From positions 1,488,001 through 1,552,000 of the forward strand of contig CAWHMD010000005.1 of NCBI GenBank assembly GCA_963830385.1: 64,000 nt of DNA. Reading direction: 5' to 3'. Below the pieces are notes generated by a model that was not told the origin of the DNA, searched no databases, and worked only from the letters and a program-made list of their open reading frames with translations. The number at the start of each line of letters is the position of its first letter. Position 1 is the first letter of the stretch. The position numbers and the translations under genes were made by a program. The DNA is from Bog-532 sp963830385. GTDB lineage: Bacteria; Actinomycetota; Actinomycetes; Streptosporangiales; Streptosporangiaceae. This document shows, piece by piece, positions 1-8,246 of the stretch.

Positions 1-22
1 TGCCGGGGTTTGGGGACACGGC

Positions 23-1069
23 ATGCACGCTCTGCGAGTGCACGGGGCCAGGACCGCAGCCGACCGCACGGGCCGTTGGAACCGTCGGCGATTGACGTGG
101 CGGCGGCTGCCGCTACTGCTCGAGCTGGTCACGCTGGCGGCCGCCTACGGGGCGCCCTCGCTGGTCCGGGTGGTGCTGACCACGGCCAAGAGCACGGCGT
201 TCAGCCACGCGCTGGAGCTGTACCGGGTCGAAGCGAACCTGGGCCTGAACGTCGAGCCGTGGCTCAACCACCTGGTCGCCCCGCACGATCTGGCCGCCGT
301 GGCCGTCGGCTACTACTACGGGCTGCTGCACTTCATCCTGACCCCGCTCACGCTGGCCTGGCTGTGCTGGTGCCGGCCGCGGGCGTTCGCGCGGCTCCGG
401 TCGGCGCTGGTGCTGTCCACGATCGGCGCCAACGTCGTGTTCTGGACCTGGCCGGTGGCGCCGCCGCGGTTCGCCATCGCGGGCCTGACCGACGTCCTGA
501 CCACGCACAACATCCTCGACTCGGCCGATCCGCACGGCGTGACCGGCGCCGCCAACCTGTACGCGGCCCTCCCCAGCCTGCACGTGTGCTGGGCCACCTG
601 GTGCGCGGTGGCGGTGGTGACCGCCACCCGCTCCCGCTGGCGGTACCTGGCCTGGCTCTACCCGGCCGCCACGACGTTCGTGGTGCTGGCCTCGGCCAAC
701 CATTTCGTGCTGGACGTGGCGGGCGGGGTGGCCGTCACCGCGCTGGGGCTGGCGGCCAGCCGGTTCCCGCTGCACCGGGCCCGCCGCCCGGCCCCAGTCC
801 CGGCCCCGGTCCCGGTCGCGATCCCGGCCTCGGTCCGGGTCCCGGACTCGGTCCGGGTCCCGGCGGTGACCGGGCTCGGCCGGGTCACGGCGATCCTGAC
901 GTCCGTCGGCGCGGCGGTGCTGGACGGCGCGTCGGTCAGCGCGGCCGCGTTCGGTGCGCTGGTGGGCGCGCCGACCCCGATCACGGCCGCCGTCCAGGCC
1001 TCCCGCGCCCGGGCCCTGGCCCCGCAGCGGGCCGCCGGGCCGATGAAGTTAACTGTGCCCGCGGGGTGA
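23..1069 (+). CDS. PAP2-superfamily membrane phosphatase
   Basis: 348 aa, with about six hydrophobic segments after a basic N-terminus. It carries PAP2_3-type active-site motifs: P184-S-L-H187 (phosphate-binding Ser/His) and N216-H217...D221 in SANHFVLD. Family members hydrolyse or transfer phospho-head groups of lipids at the membrane, and inositolphosphotransferase-like members share this layout. The C-terminal third, after about residue 255, is a Pro/Val/Ala repeat (PVPAPVPV-like) without family match; it corresponds to a C/G-rich slippage-prone stretch near 790-870. The ATG at 23 follows a GGGGA, so the start is acceptable but close to the window edge. The 3' end overlaps the convergent arginase-family gene by 21 bp. 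Substrate unknown. Confidence 0.85.
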   Translation: MHALRVHGARTAADRTGRWNRRRLTWRRLPLLLELVTLAAAYGAPSLVRVVLTTAKSTAFSHALELYRVEANLGLNVEPWLNHLVAPHDLAAVAVGYYYGLLHFILTPLTLAWLCWCRPRAFARLRSALVLSTIGANVVFWTWPVAPPRFAIAGLTDVLTTHNILDSADPHGVTGAANLYAALPSLHVCWATWCAVAVVTATRSRWRYLAWLYPAATTFVVLASANHFVLDVAGGVAVTALGLAASRFPLHRARRPAPVPAPVPVAIPASVRVPDSVRVPAVTGLGRVTAILTSVGAAVLDGASVSAAAFGALVGAPTPITAAVQASRARALAPQRAAGPMKLTVPAG

Positions 1070-1987
1070 CCCGGGCTGGTTCAGGCCGGTCGCCAGCGCG
1101 CCGGCCACCGTGCCGACGTAGCGCGACAGGGACCGGCCGGAGGGTTCGTAGGAGGGATTGACCTCGGTGAACACCGCGGCCCGGAGCCCGGGAGCGGCGT
1201 AGAAGCCCGGCAGTACCTGGCCGGCCGTGGCCAGCGGGATGCCCAGGCCGTAGTGCGGGAAGTTGGCCAGCGGCAGGTCCCGTGAGTCGATCGTGTCGAC
1301 GTCGAAGTGGACGACCTGCCCGTCGGCGGCCGCGGTGATCGCGGCCAGCGCGCGGGCGGCGCAGCCGGCCGGGTCGGCCCGTATCTCCGGACCGGAAAAG
1401 CGCACCAGGCCGGGCCGCTCGCGGGCCCAGTCGGCCCGGTTGGAGTCGGGGTCGGTCTCGTCGTAGCCGAACTGGACCAGGCGCTGGTCGGTGAGCATCG
1501 GGTAGCGCGGGCCCAGCCGGGCCAGCGCGTTGTCGGCCAGGCCGAGCAGGTGCGCGGCCCCCATGGCGTCCAATACCCCGCTGGAGCTGGTCTCCGGGGT
1601 GGCCAGGTCGGCGTCGCCGTCCACGTAGAGCAGGCCGGCCTCGGGATACTGGCGCAGCACCCCGGCCATCACGCCCAGGCTGATCGTGCAGTCGCCGCCG
1701 AGCACGACCGGGAGACGGCCGCCCGCCAGTGCCGCCGCCACCGCATCGGCCACCACCCCGGCCACCCGCACCACCTCGGGCAGGCTGCGGGCGGTCGCCT
1801 CGACCGTGTCGGGGGTGAAGGTGGCGGTGACCACGTCGCCGAGGTCGGTCACGTCCAGGCCCGCGTCGGCCAGCCGGGTGACGAACCCGGCCGCGCGCAG
1901 CGCCGCCGGGGCGTGCTCCTGCCCCGCGTGGTGTGAGCCGGCGCTGGCCGCCGCCCCGATCACCGTCACCGCGGGAGCCACGGGCAC
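1049..1987 (-). CDS. Arginase/agmatinase-family ureohydrolase
   Basis: 312 aa, normal length for the family. The three metal-site blocks are present in order: GGD at 97-99, D123-G-D-A-D127, and D229-V-D-T-I-D234. Two metal ligands differ from classical arginase: GGDHS is GGDCT (Cys100) and DAHxD is DGDAD (Asp125 in place of His). From memory this variant recurs in an actinobacterial subfamily annotated only as arginase family, so the substrate (arginine, agmatine, formiminoglutamate or another guanidino compound) is open. It stands alone, convergent with the PAP2 gene and divergent from the DUF2332 gene, with a 67-bp gap that must hold both promoters. Confidence 0.85.
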   Translation of the reverse strand: MPVAPAVTVIGAAASAGSHHAGQEHAPAALRAAGFVTRLADAGLDVTDLGDVVTATFTPDTVEATARSLPEVVRVAGVVADAVAAALAGGRLPVVLGGDCTISLGVMAGVLRQYPEAGLLYVDGDADLATPETSSSGVLDAMGAAHLLGLADNALARLGPRYPMLTDQRLVQFGYDETDPDSNRADWARERPGLVRFSGPEIRADPAGCAARALAAITAAADGQVVHFDVDTIDSRDLPLANFPHYGLGIPLATAGQVLPGFYAAPGLRAAVFTEVNPSYEPSGRSLSRYVGTVAGALATGLNQPGSPRGHS

Positions 1988-2054
1988 CTCCCCCGTCGGG
2001 AAACGATCATGAGGCGATGATAGGCGGCGGCCCGGCGACGGTTACGCTCGACTG

Positions 2055-3140
2055 GTGCTGGACCGGGAGCTGGTGCGGAAGGCGTTCGTGAGCCCCGCCG
2101 AATTCACCACCTCGCCGCTGTACCAGTCGCTGAGCCGGACGGTGGCCGCCAGCGACGAGCTGCTCGATCTGGCCGGTCAGGGCCGGCCCGGCCAGTACCC
2201 GACGTTCCTGTTCTTCGGGGCCGTGCACCGGCTGCTGCTGGCCGGGGTCAGCCACCCGCTGGCCGGCTATTACCCGTCGGTGGCGGGGGCCGCGTCCCGC
2301 CCGGCGGCCGGGGCGGGGCCGGCGCTGGAATCGTTCGGCCGCGAGTACGCGCCCGAGCTGGCCGAGACCATCCGCACCCGGCTGGTGCAGACCAGCGTGG
2401 TGCAGCGCACGCTCGGGCTGCGGATCGGGCTGAGCGCGATCGCCGCGTCCGCGCGGTCCCTGGCCGGTCCGCTGCACGTCATCGAGGTCGGTGCCAGCGC
2501 CGGGCTGAACCTGCGGTTCGACCGCTACGGCTACCGTCTGCGCGGGCGCCAGTACGGCGAGGGTGGGCGGCAGTACGGTGATCCGGACTCCCCCGTCCAG
2601 CTCGAGGCCGAGGTGTACGGGCCCCACCGGTTGCCCGGCCTGGACCGGGTGCCCGCCATCGGGCGGGTCCAGGGCGTCGACCTCAACCCGGTCGACCCGG
2701 CCGATCCCGACGCCCGGGCGTGGCTGGAGGCGCTGGTGTGGCCGGAGAACTCCGGGCAGCGGGAGCTGCTGGGCCGGGCGCTGGCGGTCGCGGCCGCCGA
2801 CCCGCCGCCCATCCGGGCGGGCGATGCCGTCGACGTGCTGCCGGAGCTGGCGGCCGAGCTGCCTGCCGGGGAGCCCCGGCTGGTGTTCCACGCCGCGACC
2901 CGGATGCACGTGCCGCGGGAGCGGCGGCCCGCGTTCGACGAGGCGATCCGGGCGGTGGGGGCGACCGGGCCGCTCTGGTGGGTCTCGGTCGAGGGCGGCC
3001 CGAAGCCGGACCCGCGGGCCCAGCCGGCCCGGCTCGGCCCCGCCCTGACGCTGCGCGACCCGGCCGGTCACAGCCGGACCCTGGCGGTGGTGGACGGCCA
3101 TCTGGGATGGATCGAGCCGCTCGATTCGGCGGGTCGATAG
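2055..3140 (+). CDS. DUF2332 family protein
   Basis: 361 aa from a GTG at 2055. It matches my recollection of the actinobacterial DUF2332 family along its whole length: an N-terminal helical part (YPTFLFFGAVHRLLL, about residues 50-65), then a Rossmann-like core with HVIEVGASAGLNL near 140-153 and a C-terminal part ending in GHLGWIEPL. The glycine-rich EVGASAGLN segment resembles a SAM-type nucleotide loop, so a methyltransferase-like fold is possible, but no activity is established. The VOC gene follows 20 bp downstream on the same strand, suggesting cotranscription. Confidence 0.85.
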   Translation: MLDRELVRKAFVSPAEFTTSPLYQSLSRTVAASDELLDLAGQGRPGQYPTFLFFGAVHRLLLAGVSHPLAGYYPSVAGAASRPAAGAGPALESFGREYAPELAETIRTRLVQTSVVQRTLGLRIGLSAIAASARSLAGPLHVIEVGASAGLNLRFDRYGYRLRGRQYGEGGRQYGDPDSPVQLEAEVYGPHRLPGLDRVPAIGRVQGVDLNPVDPADPDARAWLEALVWPENSGQRELLGRALAVAAADPPPIRAGDAVDVLPELAAELPAGEPRLVFHAATRMHVPRERRPAFDEAIRAVGATGPLWWVSVEGGPKPDPRAQPARLGPALTLRDPAGHSRTLAVVDGHLGWIEPLDSAGR

Positions 3141-3160
3141 CCTGGCCACAGGAGGCACTC

Positions 3161-3556
3161 ATGGCCAGGCAGATGACGATCCGCTTCGAGCTGTTCGTCA
3201 CCGATCGGGACAAGTCGGTCGACTTCTACACCAGCGTGCTGGGGTTCGAGGTCAACCGCCTGGATGCGGCGTACGCCTCACTGACCTGCGGCGCTGTCAC
3301 CCTCGGGCTCGGCCGCCAGACCGAGCTGCCGGAGACCGGCGACGGCCCGGGCTTCACCCAGCAGCGGCTGGCCCGCGATCACGGCGCGGGCGTGGAGATC
3401 GTGCTGGAGACGCCGGACCTGGACGCGCTGTACGAACGGGTCCAGCGCAGCGGTTACCCGCTGGCGGCGCCGATGCAGGATCGGCCCTGGGGCCTGAGGG
3501 ACTTCCGGGTCGCGGATCCGGACGGCTACTACCTGCGGATCACCACGCCTGAGTGA
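3161..3556 (+). CDS. VOC-superfamily protein (glyoxalase/bleomycin-resistance fold)
   Basis: 131 aa. The start is fixed by a perfect AGGAGG (3150-3155) five bases before ATG 3161. It has two beta-alpha-beta-beta-beta halves typical of VOC: FELFVTDRDKSVDFYTSVLG near the N-terminus and VADPDGYYLRIT at the C-terminus, where the Glu/His metal ligands of classical glyoxalases are not all obvious. Members bind or modify small molecules: antibiotic sequestration, glyoxalase or dioxygenase. No substrate can be inferred from the neighbours. It probably shares a transcript with the DUF2332 gene. Confidence 0.85.
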   Translation: MARQMTIRFELFVTDRDKSVDFYTSVLGFEVNRLDAAYASLTCGAVTLGLGRQTELPETGDGPGFTQQRLARDHGAGVEIVLETPDLDALYERVQRSGYPLAAPMQDRPWGLRDFRVADPDGYYLRITTPE

Positions 3557-3575
3557 CTGCTGGGGCTCGCGGGGC

Positions 3576-4037
3576 TCATGGGCTCGGGTTGGTTAGTTGC
3601 TTGCCCAGGTGGATGGCGCCGGGGGCGTCGGCGTAGTGGCCGAACGGGGGGACCGGGGTGTAGCCCGAGGAACGGTAGAGCGCGATCGCCTCGGGCTGGG
3701 CGGAGCCGGTCTCGAGGACGATCCGGCGGTGGCCGGCGTCGGCCGCGGTGAACTCGAGCTCGGCCAGCAGCTGACGGGCCAGGCCGCGGTGCCGGGCGGC
3801 GGGAGCCACGTACATGCGCTTGATCTCGGCGTCGGCACCGTGGCTGCGCCAGCCGCCGCAGGCTACCGGCACCCCGTCCAGGTAGCCGACCAGGAACAGC
3901 CCGGACGGCGGGGTGAACTCGGCCGGGTCGATGGGTGTGCCGTCCGGCCCGCCGTAGCGGACCACATATTCCTGCTGAACCTCGGAGATGAGCTTGGACG
4001 CGTCAGGATCGCCGTAGCCGACCTGTTTGATCCGCAC
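3576..4037 (-). CDS. GNAT-family N-acetyltransferase
   Basis: 153 aa single GNAT domain. Motif A, the acetyl-CoA pyrophosphate loop, is visible as RHRGLARQLL around residues 83-92, after the beta-4 strand AEIKRMYVAP. It is followed by motif B (IVLETGSAQPEAIALYRSSGY), which is characteristic of small-molecule GNATs. It lies 6 bp downstream of the zinc-finger miniprotein gene and is probably translated from the same mRNA. Substrate unknown. Confidence 0.88.
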   Translation of the reverse strand: MRIKQVGYGDPDASKLISEVQQEYVVRYGGPDGTPIDPAEFTPPSGLFLVGYLDGVPVACGGWRSHGADAEIKRMYVAPAARHRGLARQLLAELEFTAADAGHRRIVLETGSAQPEAIALYRSSGYTPVPPFGHYADAPGAIHLGKQLTNPSP

Positions 4038-4043
4038 CCGTGC

Positions 4044-4229
4044 TTATTCGCCGGTTTTAGGCTCCAGCACTTCCGGGTGTACGCGGCGGTAATGCTCGGT
4101 CAGGGCGGTACTCGCCTGGCCAGGCCGGTGCGCCACGGTCTTAGAGCAAATTTGGCAGCGGGTGACCGGCAGCTGCGTAACAGTGACCGGGAAACGTGTA
4201 GAACTCGTGTTACTCATTGTGTGAACCAT
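4044..4229 (-). CDS. Small zinc-finger-like protein
   Basis: 61 aa from ATG 4229, or 57 aa from the in-frame ATG at 4217. The second start lies about 10 nt after a CATAAT -10-like hexamer and would be nearly leaderless. The core is C-Q-I-C followed 17 residues later by H-Y-R-R-V-H, a CxxC...HxxxxH arrangement consistent with one structural zinc. No enzyme motif. It heads a two-gene unit with the GNAT gene (6-bp gap). Codon use is less GC-extreme at its 5' end than its neighbours. It could bind nucleic acid or protein, but function is unknown. Confidence 0.6.
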   Translation of the reverse strand: MVHTMSNTSSTRFPVTVTQLPVTRCQICSKTVAHRPGQASTALTEHYRRVHPEVLEPKTGE

Positions 4230-4246
4230 TATGCCAGAACGGTTCG

Positions 4247-5218
4247 TCAGCGCCGACGGCGAGGGCGGATTAGTTTTGGAATTGCCGACCGCCCGCTAAT
4301 TGGCTGGAACCGGTCGGCGGCCGCGCTCAGCGCGGCGGTCTGATCGGTCGAGAGCTCGATGTCGGCGGCGGCCACGTTGCTCTCCAGCTGGGCCACGCTG
4401 GAGGCGCCGGGGATCGCGGTCACCGCCGGGTGCCGGATCACCCACGCCAGCGCGATCTGGGCCGGGCTGGCGTCGTGGGCCCGGGCCACCTCGCGCAGCA
4501 CGGCCAGCAGCGGGGCCGCCCGGTCCAGGTTCTCCGGCAGGAACAGCGGGTTTGCGGCCCGGACCCGGCCCGCGGGCGGGTGATCGCGGTCGTACCGGCC
4601 GCCCAGCAGACCCTGGGCGAGCGGGCTGTAGGCGATGATCACCCGCTGCCGGGTCCTGGCGTACGGCAGCAGGTCGGCCTCGGGACCGAGCCGGGCCAGG
4701 CTGTACTCGACCTGGTTGCTGAGCACCCGGCTGCCCAGCGCCCGCTCGGCGGCCTGCCACCGGTCCAGCGAGTAGTTGCTGACCCCGACCTCGCCGACCA
4801 GCCCGACCGTCTGGAGGGCCTTCATCCCCCGCATGGTGGTGCCATCGCGGATCAGCGGGTTGGCCTGGTGGACCTGGTACAGGTCGAGCAGCCGGGTGCC
4901 CAGCCGGTTCGCGCTGGCCACCGCCCGCTGCTCCACCACCGGAGCCACCGGCAGCAGCGGGAACAACTTGGTGGCGAGGAATACCGAGGCTCTCCGCTCA
5001 CCGAGGGCCCGGCCGAGGATGCGCTCGCTGCGGCCGAACCCGTAGGCCTCGGCGGTATCGAACAACGTGACACCGAGATCGATGGCCCGGTGCACAATCG
5101 CTTCGGCTTCGCGCTCGGCGTAGGCGTCGCCGTAGCCCCATTCGCGGGTGCCGAATTGCCACGCGCCGAGGCCAATCTTGGAAATTTTCGGCGTGGTGCC
5201 GATGTCGAGGTAGCGCAT
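4247..5218 (-). CDS. Aldo/keto reductase
   Basis: 323 aa, the usual (beta/alpha)8 AKR length. The catalytic tetrad is visible: D54, Y59 (DTAEAYG), K84 (LATKLF) and H117 (YQVHQ). The NADPH-binding C-terminal part (IPGASSVAQLESN) is intact. It reduces carbonyl compounds with NAD(P)H; the variety resembling bacterial YajO/YccK-type AKRs is typical, substrate unknown. Monocistronic by appearance, with about 100 bp between it and the next minus-strand gene upstream. Confidence 0.92.
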   Translation of the reverse strand: MRYLDIGTTPKISKIGLGAWQFGTREWGYGDAYAEREAEAIVHRAIDLGVTLFDTAEAYGFGRSERILGRALGERRASVFLATKLFPLLPVAPVVEQRAVASANRLGTRLLDLYQVHQANPLIRDGTTMRGMKALQTVGLVGEVGVSNYSLDRWQAAERALGSRVLSNQVEYSLARLGPEADLLPYARTRQRVIIAYSPLAQGLLGGRYDRDHPPAGRVRAANPLFLPENLDRAAPLLAVLREVARAHDASPAQIALAWVIRHPAVTAIPGASSVAQLESNVAAADIELSTDQTAALSAAADRFQPISGRSAIPKLIRPRRRR

Positions 5219-5316
5219 AACTGACCCGCTTTAGCTTCGGCTTCCTTTTCGGCCTGACCGGGCCCGGGGGCCCTGCCTATTTTCCGTCATTATGCGCGCG
5301 TCTGCCGGTGAGCCGA

Positions 5317-5580
5317 TCAGTTCTCGGTTTCGGCGGCGTTCGCGCTGGCGGCGGCGTTGGTCTCGGCCGAGTTGCTGGCCGCCTGGGCCAGCGCGGCCTG
5401 TACGGCGGTGACGGCGGCGTCGATCGCGGTCCGGGCGGTCACCGCGCTGGTGTGCGCGCGGTCGATCTCGCCGAGACCGATGCAGTCGAACGCGACCCGG
5501 GCGTCGTGGATGGCTGCTTCCAGTTCGCGCGAGGCTTCCTGGAGCATCGGGCCGTCCCCCATGCCGTCCGGAATCATCAT
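5317..5580 (-). CDS. Small alpha-helical protein of unknown function
   Basis: 87 aa. I chose the ATG at 5580 because a strong GGGAGGAG (5583-5590) lies immediately upstream; a longer frame reaches 5610 but would put the ribosome site inside the gene. The protein is acidic and Ala-rich, predicted almost entirely helical (residues about 10-75), with no membrane segment, no Cys pair and no recognised domain; the tail is Asn/Ala-rich (AETNAAASANAAETEN). Unrecognised; it might be a small coiled-coil or WXG-like helical protein, but I see no WXG motif. Confidence 0.6.
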   Translation of the reverse strand: MMIPDGMGDGPMLQEASRELEAAIHDARVAFDCIGLGEIDRAHTSAVTARTAIDAAVTAVQAALAQAASNSAETNAAASANAAETEN

Positions 5581-5730
5581 TGGCTCCTCCCTGTACGGCT
5601 CCCTGGCCATTGGATGGGGACTCTACCCACCGTGTTCGGCCTCATGTCCTCCGGCATGGATCCGTGGCCGGACCTGTCCGGTCCGGCCACGGGTGACGTT
5701 TTCAGAATTTCCCTGATGGATACGGGACGG

Positions 5731-7398
5731 TCAGTCGGCGCAGGCCGGGACCGGTGCAGGACCGTCCGCGGGCTCGATGTCGACGGTGGGCTCGGTTTCG
5801 GTGGCGGGCTCGGTGCCGGCGGCCCGGCGGCGGGGGGTCAGGGCGAACCAGGAGGCGATCGCGGAGACCACCGCCACCGCCGCCGCGACCCGCATGCCGT
5901 CGGCCATCGCGGTGACGTAGGCGGAGTGCGCGGCCGCGACCAGCTGATGGCCGGCCGCGCCGCCGACCTGGGCGCCGACCGCGTTGGCGGCGGCCACCGA
6001 ACCGGTGGCGACGCGGGTCACGGCGGCCGGGGCGTGGGCGGCGGCGAGCGCGCTGCCCAGGTGCGACCGGTACACCGCGGCGGCCAGGCTGCCGACGATG
6101 GCCACCCCGAGAGCCCCGCCGACCTCGCGGATCGTGTCGTTGATGGCGCTGCCCGCGCCCGCCTGGGCGGCGGGCACCGTGGTCATGATGGTGTTGCTGG
6201 CCGGGGCCATGACCAGGCCCATGCCGGCCCCCATGATCGCGACCGCGACCGCCAGGGCCGGGTAGCTGGTGTGCACGCCGGCGGTGGAGAAGTCCAGCAG
6301 GCCGATGCCCATCAGCACCATGCCGGCCGGGATGACCCGGTGGGTGCCGAGCCGCCTGGCCAGCACCGCCGAGAGCGGGGAGACGGCGGCGGTGGCGAGG
6401 GCGAACGGCAGCGCGCGGATCCCGGCCGACAGCGGGGAGTACCCGAGGACCAGCTGCAGGTACTGGGTGAGCACGAACAGGCCGCCGAACAGCGCGAAGA
6501 AGATCACGGTGACCGAGCCGGCCGCGGCCGAGAACGCCCGGGACCGGAACACCCGCAAGTCGATCAGCGGGTTGCGGGTGCGCAGCTCCCACCAGACGAA
6601 CACGGCCAGCGCGGCCAGCCCGCCGAGGCCCTCGGCCAGCGTGACCGGGCCGGTCCAGCCGCGGTCGGGCGCCTCGATGATGGCGTCGACCAGGGCGAAC
6701 AGCGAGCCGGCGACCAGCGCGACGCCGAGCAGGTCGAACCGCTGGCGGCTGGGCTGGGCGGTCTCGGGGACGGTCAGCAGCACACCGATCAGGGCGAGCG
6801 CGGCCAGCGGGACGTTGATCAGGAACACGCTGCCCCACCAGAAGTGCGCCAGCAGCAGGCCGCCCAGGGTCGGGCCGATCAGCACGCCCGCGCCGGTCAC
6901 GGCCGACCAGGCGGCGATGGCCTGCGGGCGCTCCCGGGGCGGGAACACCGCGTTGAGGATGGACAGCGTGGCCGGCATGACGAACGCCGCGCCCAGGCCC
7001 ATCACCACCCGCGCGGTGATCAGCACGCCGGTGCCGGACGCGAACGCGGCCAGCGCGCTGCCGCCCGCGAACACGGCCAGGCCGCCGACCAGCGAGAGCC
7101 GGCGGCCATAGCGGTCGCCGAGGGCGCCGGCCGGGATCAGCAGCGCGGCGAAGCACAAGGTGTAGGCGTCGGTGATCCACTGCAGGGCGCTGGTGCCGGC
7201 GTGCAGCACCCGGGCCAGCGTCGGCAGCGCGGTGTTGAGGATCGTGTTGTCGATGACCACGATCAGCAGGCTCAGGCAGAGCACGAGCAGGATCTGGCGG
7301 CGGCGGGGGTGACCGGCCGGCCAGCGGGAATCGATCTGGCCGCCGTGGGCTCCGGGGTCCTGGCGGGTGTCGTCGCCCGTGTTATCGCTGTGGGCCAT
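5731..7398 (-). CDS. DHA2-family (EmrB/QacA-type) MFS drug exporter
   Basis: 555 aa, 14 predicted TM segments. Motif A is present after TM2 (GALGDRYGRRLSL), and motif C, the antiporter signature, reads GAGVLIGPTLGG in TM5. These place it in the proton-driven 14-TM multidrug efflux group. The N-terminal about 30 residues are polar and the C-terminus has a Thr/Glu-rich cytosolic tail. It is divergent from a TetR gene with a palindromic operator between them, the standard layout for ligand-induced efflux. Confidence 0.93.
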   Translation of the reverse strand: MAHSDNTGDDTRQDPGAHGGQIDSRWPAGHPRRRQILLVLCLSLLIVVIDNTILNTALPTLARVLHAGTSALQWITDAYTLCFAALLIPAGALGDRYGRRLSLVGGLAVFAGGSALAAFASGTGVLITARVVMGLGAAFVMPATLSILNAVFPPRERPQAIAAWSAVTGAGVLIGPTLGGLLLAHFWWGSVFLINVPLAALALIGVLLTVPETAQPSRQRFDLLGVALVAGSLFALVDAIIEAPDRGWTGPVTLAEGLGGLAALAVFVWWELRTRNPLIDLRVFRSRAFSAAAGSVTVIFFALFGGLFVLTQYLQLVLGYSPLSAGIRALPFALATAAVSPLSAVLARRLGTHRVIPAGMVLMGIGLLDFSTAGVHTSYPALAVAVAIMGAGMGLVMAPASNTIMTTVPAAQAGAGSAINDTIREVGGALGVAIVGSLAAAVYRSHLGSALAAAHAPAAVTRVATGSVAAANAVGAQVGGAAGHQLVAAAHSAYVTAMADGMRVAAAVAVVSAIASWFALTPRRRAAGTEPATETEPTVDIEPADGPAPVPACAD

Positions 7399-7457
7399 CT
7401 GGCTCTCCTCGCTTGCTTGCGGGCTGCTTGCTTACGGCCACTTGCTTACGTTCGTTA

Positions 7458-7473
7458 ACTTACAGACGTAAGT
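7458..7473. promoter_or_regulatory. TetR-type operator between exporter and regulator
   Basis: A perfect inverted repeat ACTTAC-AGAC-GTAAGT sits in the 110-bp divergent gap, with additional CTTACG half-sites repeated upstream at about 7431 and 7445. It abuts a TATAAG-like -10 (7473-7478) for the rightward regulator gene. Binding by the adjacent TetR protein is inferred from position and symmetry. Confidence 0.7.
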
Positions 7474-7508
7474 ATAAGCACATGAGCTAACGGGTGTAAA
7501 GTGAAGTC

Positions 7509-8168
7509 ATGATGAACGCGGCGAAGAGCGAGACGCGGCACCAGCGGAACGCCCGCGGCCAGGGCAACCGGCTGGCCGAGGAGATCGTGCGGGGCGCGCT
7601 GGCCATCGTCGAGCGGACCGGGTCGGACGACGCGGTCACGCTGCGGGCGGTGGCGCGCGAGGTCGGCATCGCCGCGCCGTCGATCTACGCGCACTTCGCC
7701 GACCGCGAGGCCATCATCATGGCCGCGGTGGTGCAGATCTTCGACGAGCTGGCCGATGTGGTGGAAAAGGCCGAGGCGGCCGTGGGCACCGATCCGGTGC
7801 AGCGGCTGCTGGCGGGCTGCCGGGCCTACCTGGACTACGGGCTGGCGCACGCGGCCCGGTACGGGCTGCTGTTCTCCCCGCGCGGGCTGGCCCCCGAGGA
7901 CTACTGCCAGCCGGTGCCGATCGGGCCGGACGGGAGCCCCCTGCTGTCGTTCGGGGCGGAGGCGTTCGCGCAGCTGGTGCAGGGCATCCAGGCGTGCGTG
8001 GAGGCAGGGGTGTCGGCCAGTGAGGACGTGCTGGCCGACGCCACCGCGGTGTGGGCGGCCCTGCACGGCGCGGTCACGCTGCGGACGGCGCTGCCCGCGT
8101 TCCCGTGGCCGGGGCTGGAGGCCTTCAACCGGCAGCTGGTGCTGCCGCTGGCACACGTCACCGCCTGA
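7509..8168 (+). CDS. TetR/AcrR-family transcriptional regulator
   Basis: 219 aa. The N-terminal HTH (about residues 20-65) contains the TetR core TLRAVAREVGIAAPSIYAHF. The C-terminal ligand domain includes a WHG-type segment (AHAARYGLLFSPRG). An ATG-ATG pair opens the gene, so the second Met (7512) is equally possible. Divergent from the DHA2 exporter and presumably represses both, relieved by an efflux substrate. Confidence 0.9.
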   Translation: MMNAAKSETRHQRNARGQGNRLAEEIVRGALAIVERTGSDDAVTLRAVAREVGIAAPSIYAHFADREAIIMAAVVQIFDELADVVEKAEAAVGTDPVQRLLAGCRAYLDYGLAHAARYGLLFSPRGLAPEDYCQPVPIGPDGSPLLSFGAEAFAQLVQGIQACVEAGVSASEDVLADATAVWAALHGAVTLRTALPAFPWPGLEAFNRQLVLPLAHVTA

Positions 8169-8246
8169 GACGCGGCCTTTACAAACAGCCGGCCAAGGCG
8201 GCGTATACCCTGGCGTGAGCCTTCAACCGCTGGGGATGGATCTTCA

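Noticed and set aside
2720..3160. In-frame upstream extension of the VOC gene
   Set aside because: It lies inside the DUF2332 gene in another frame; the AGGAGG at 3150 fixes the start at 3161.
5308..7458. 716-codon plus-strand frame opposite the DHA2 exporter
   Set aside because: Low-complexity shadow of the exporter's codon pattern.
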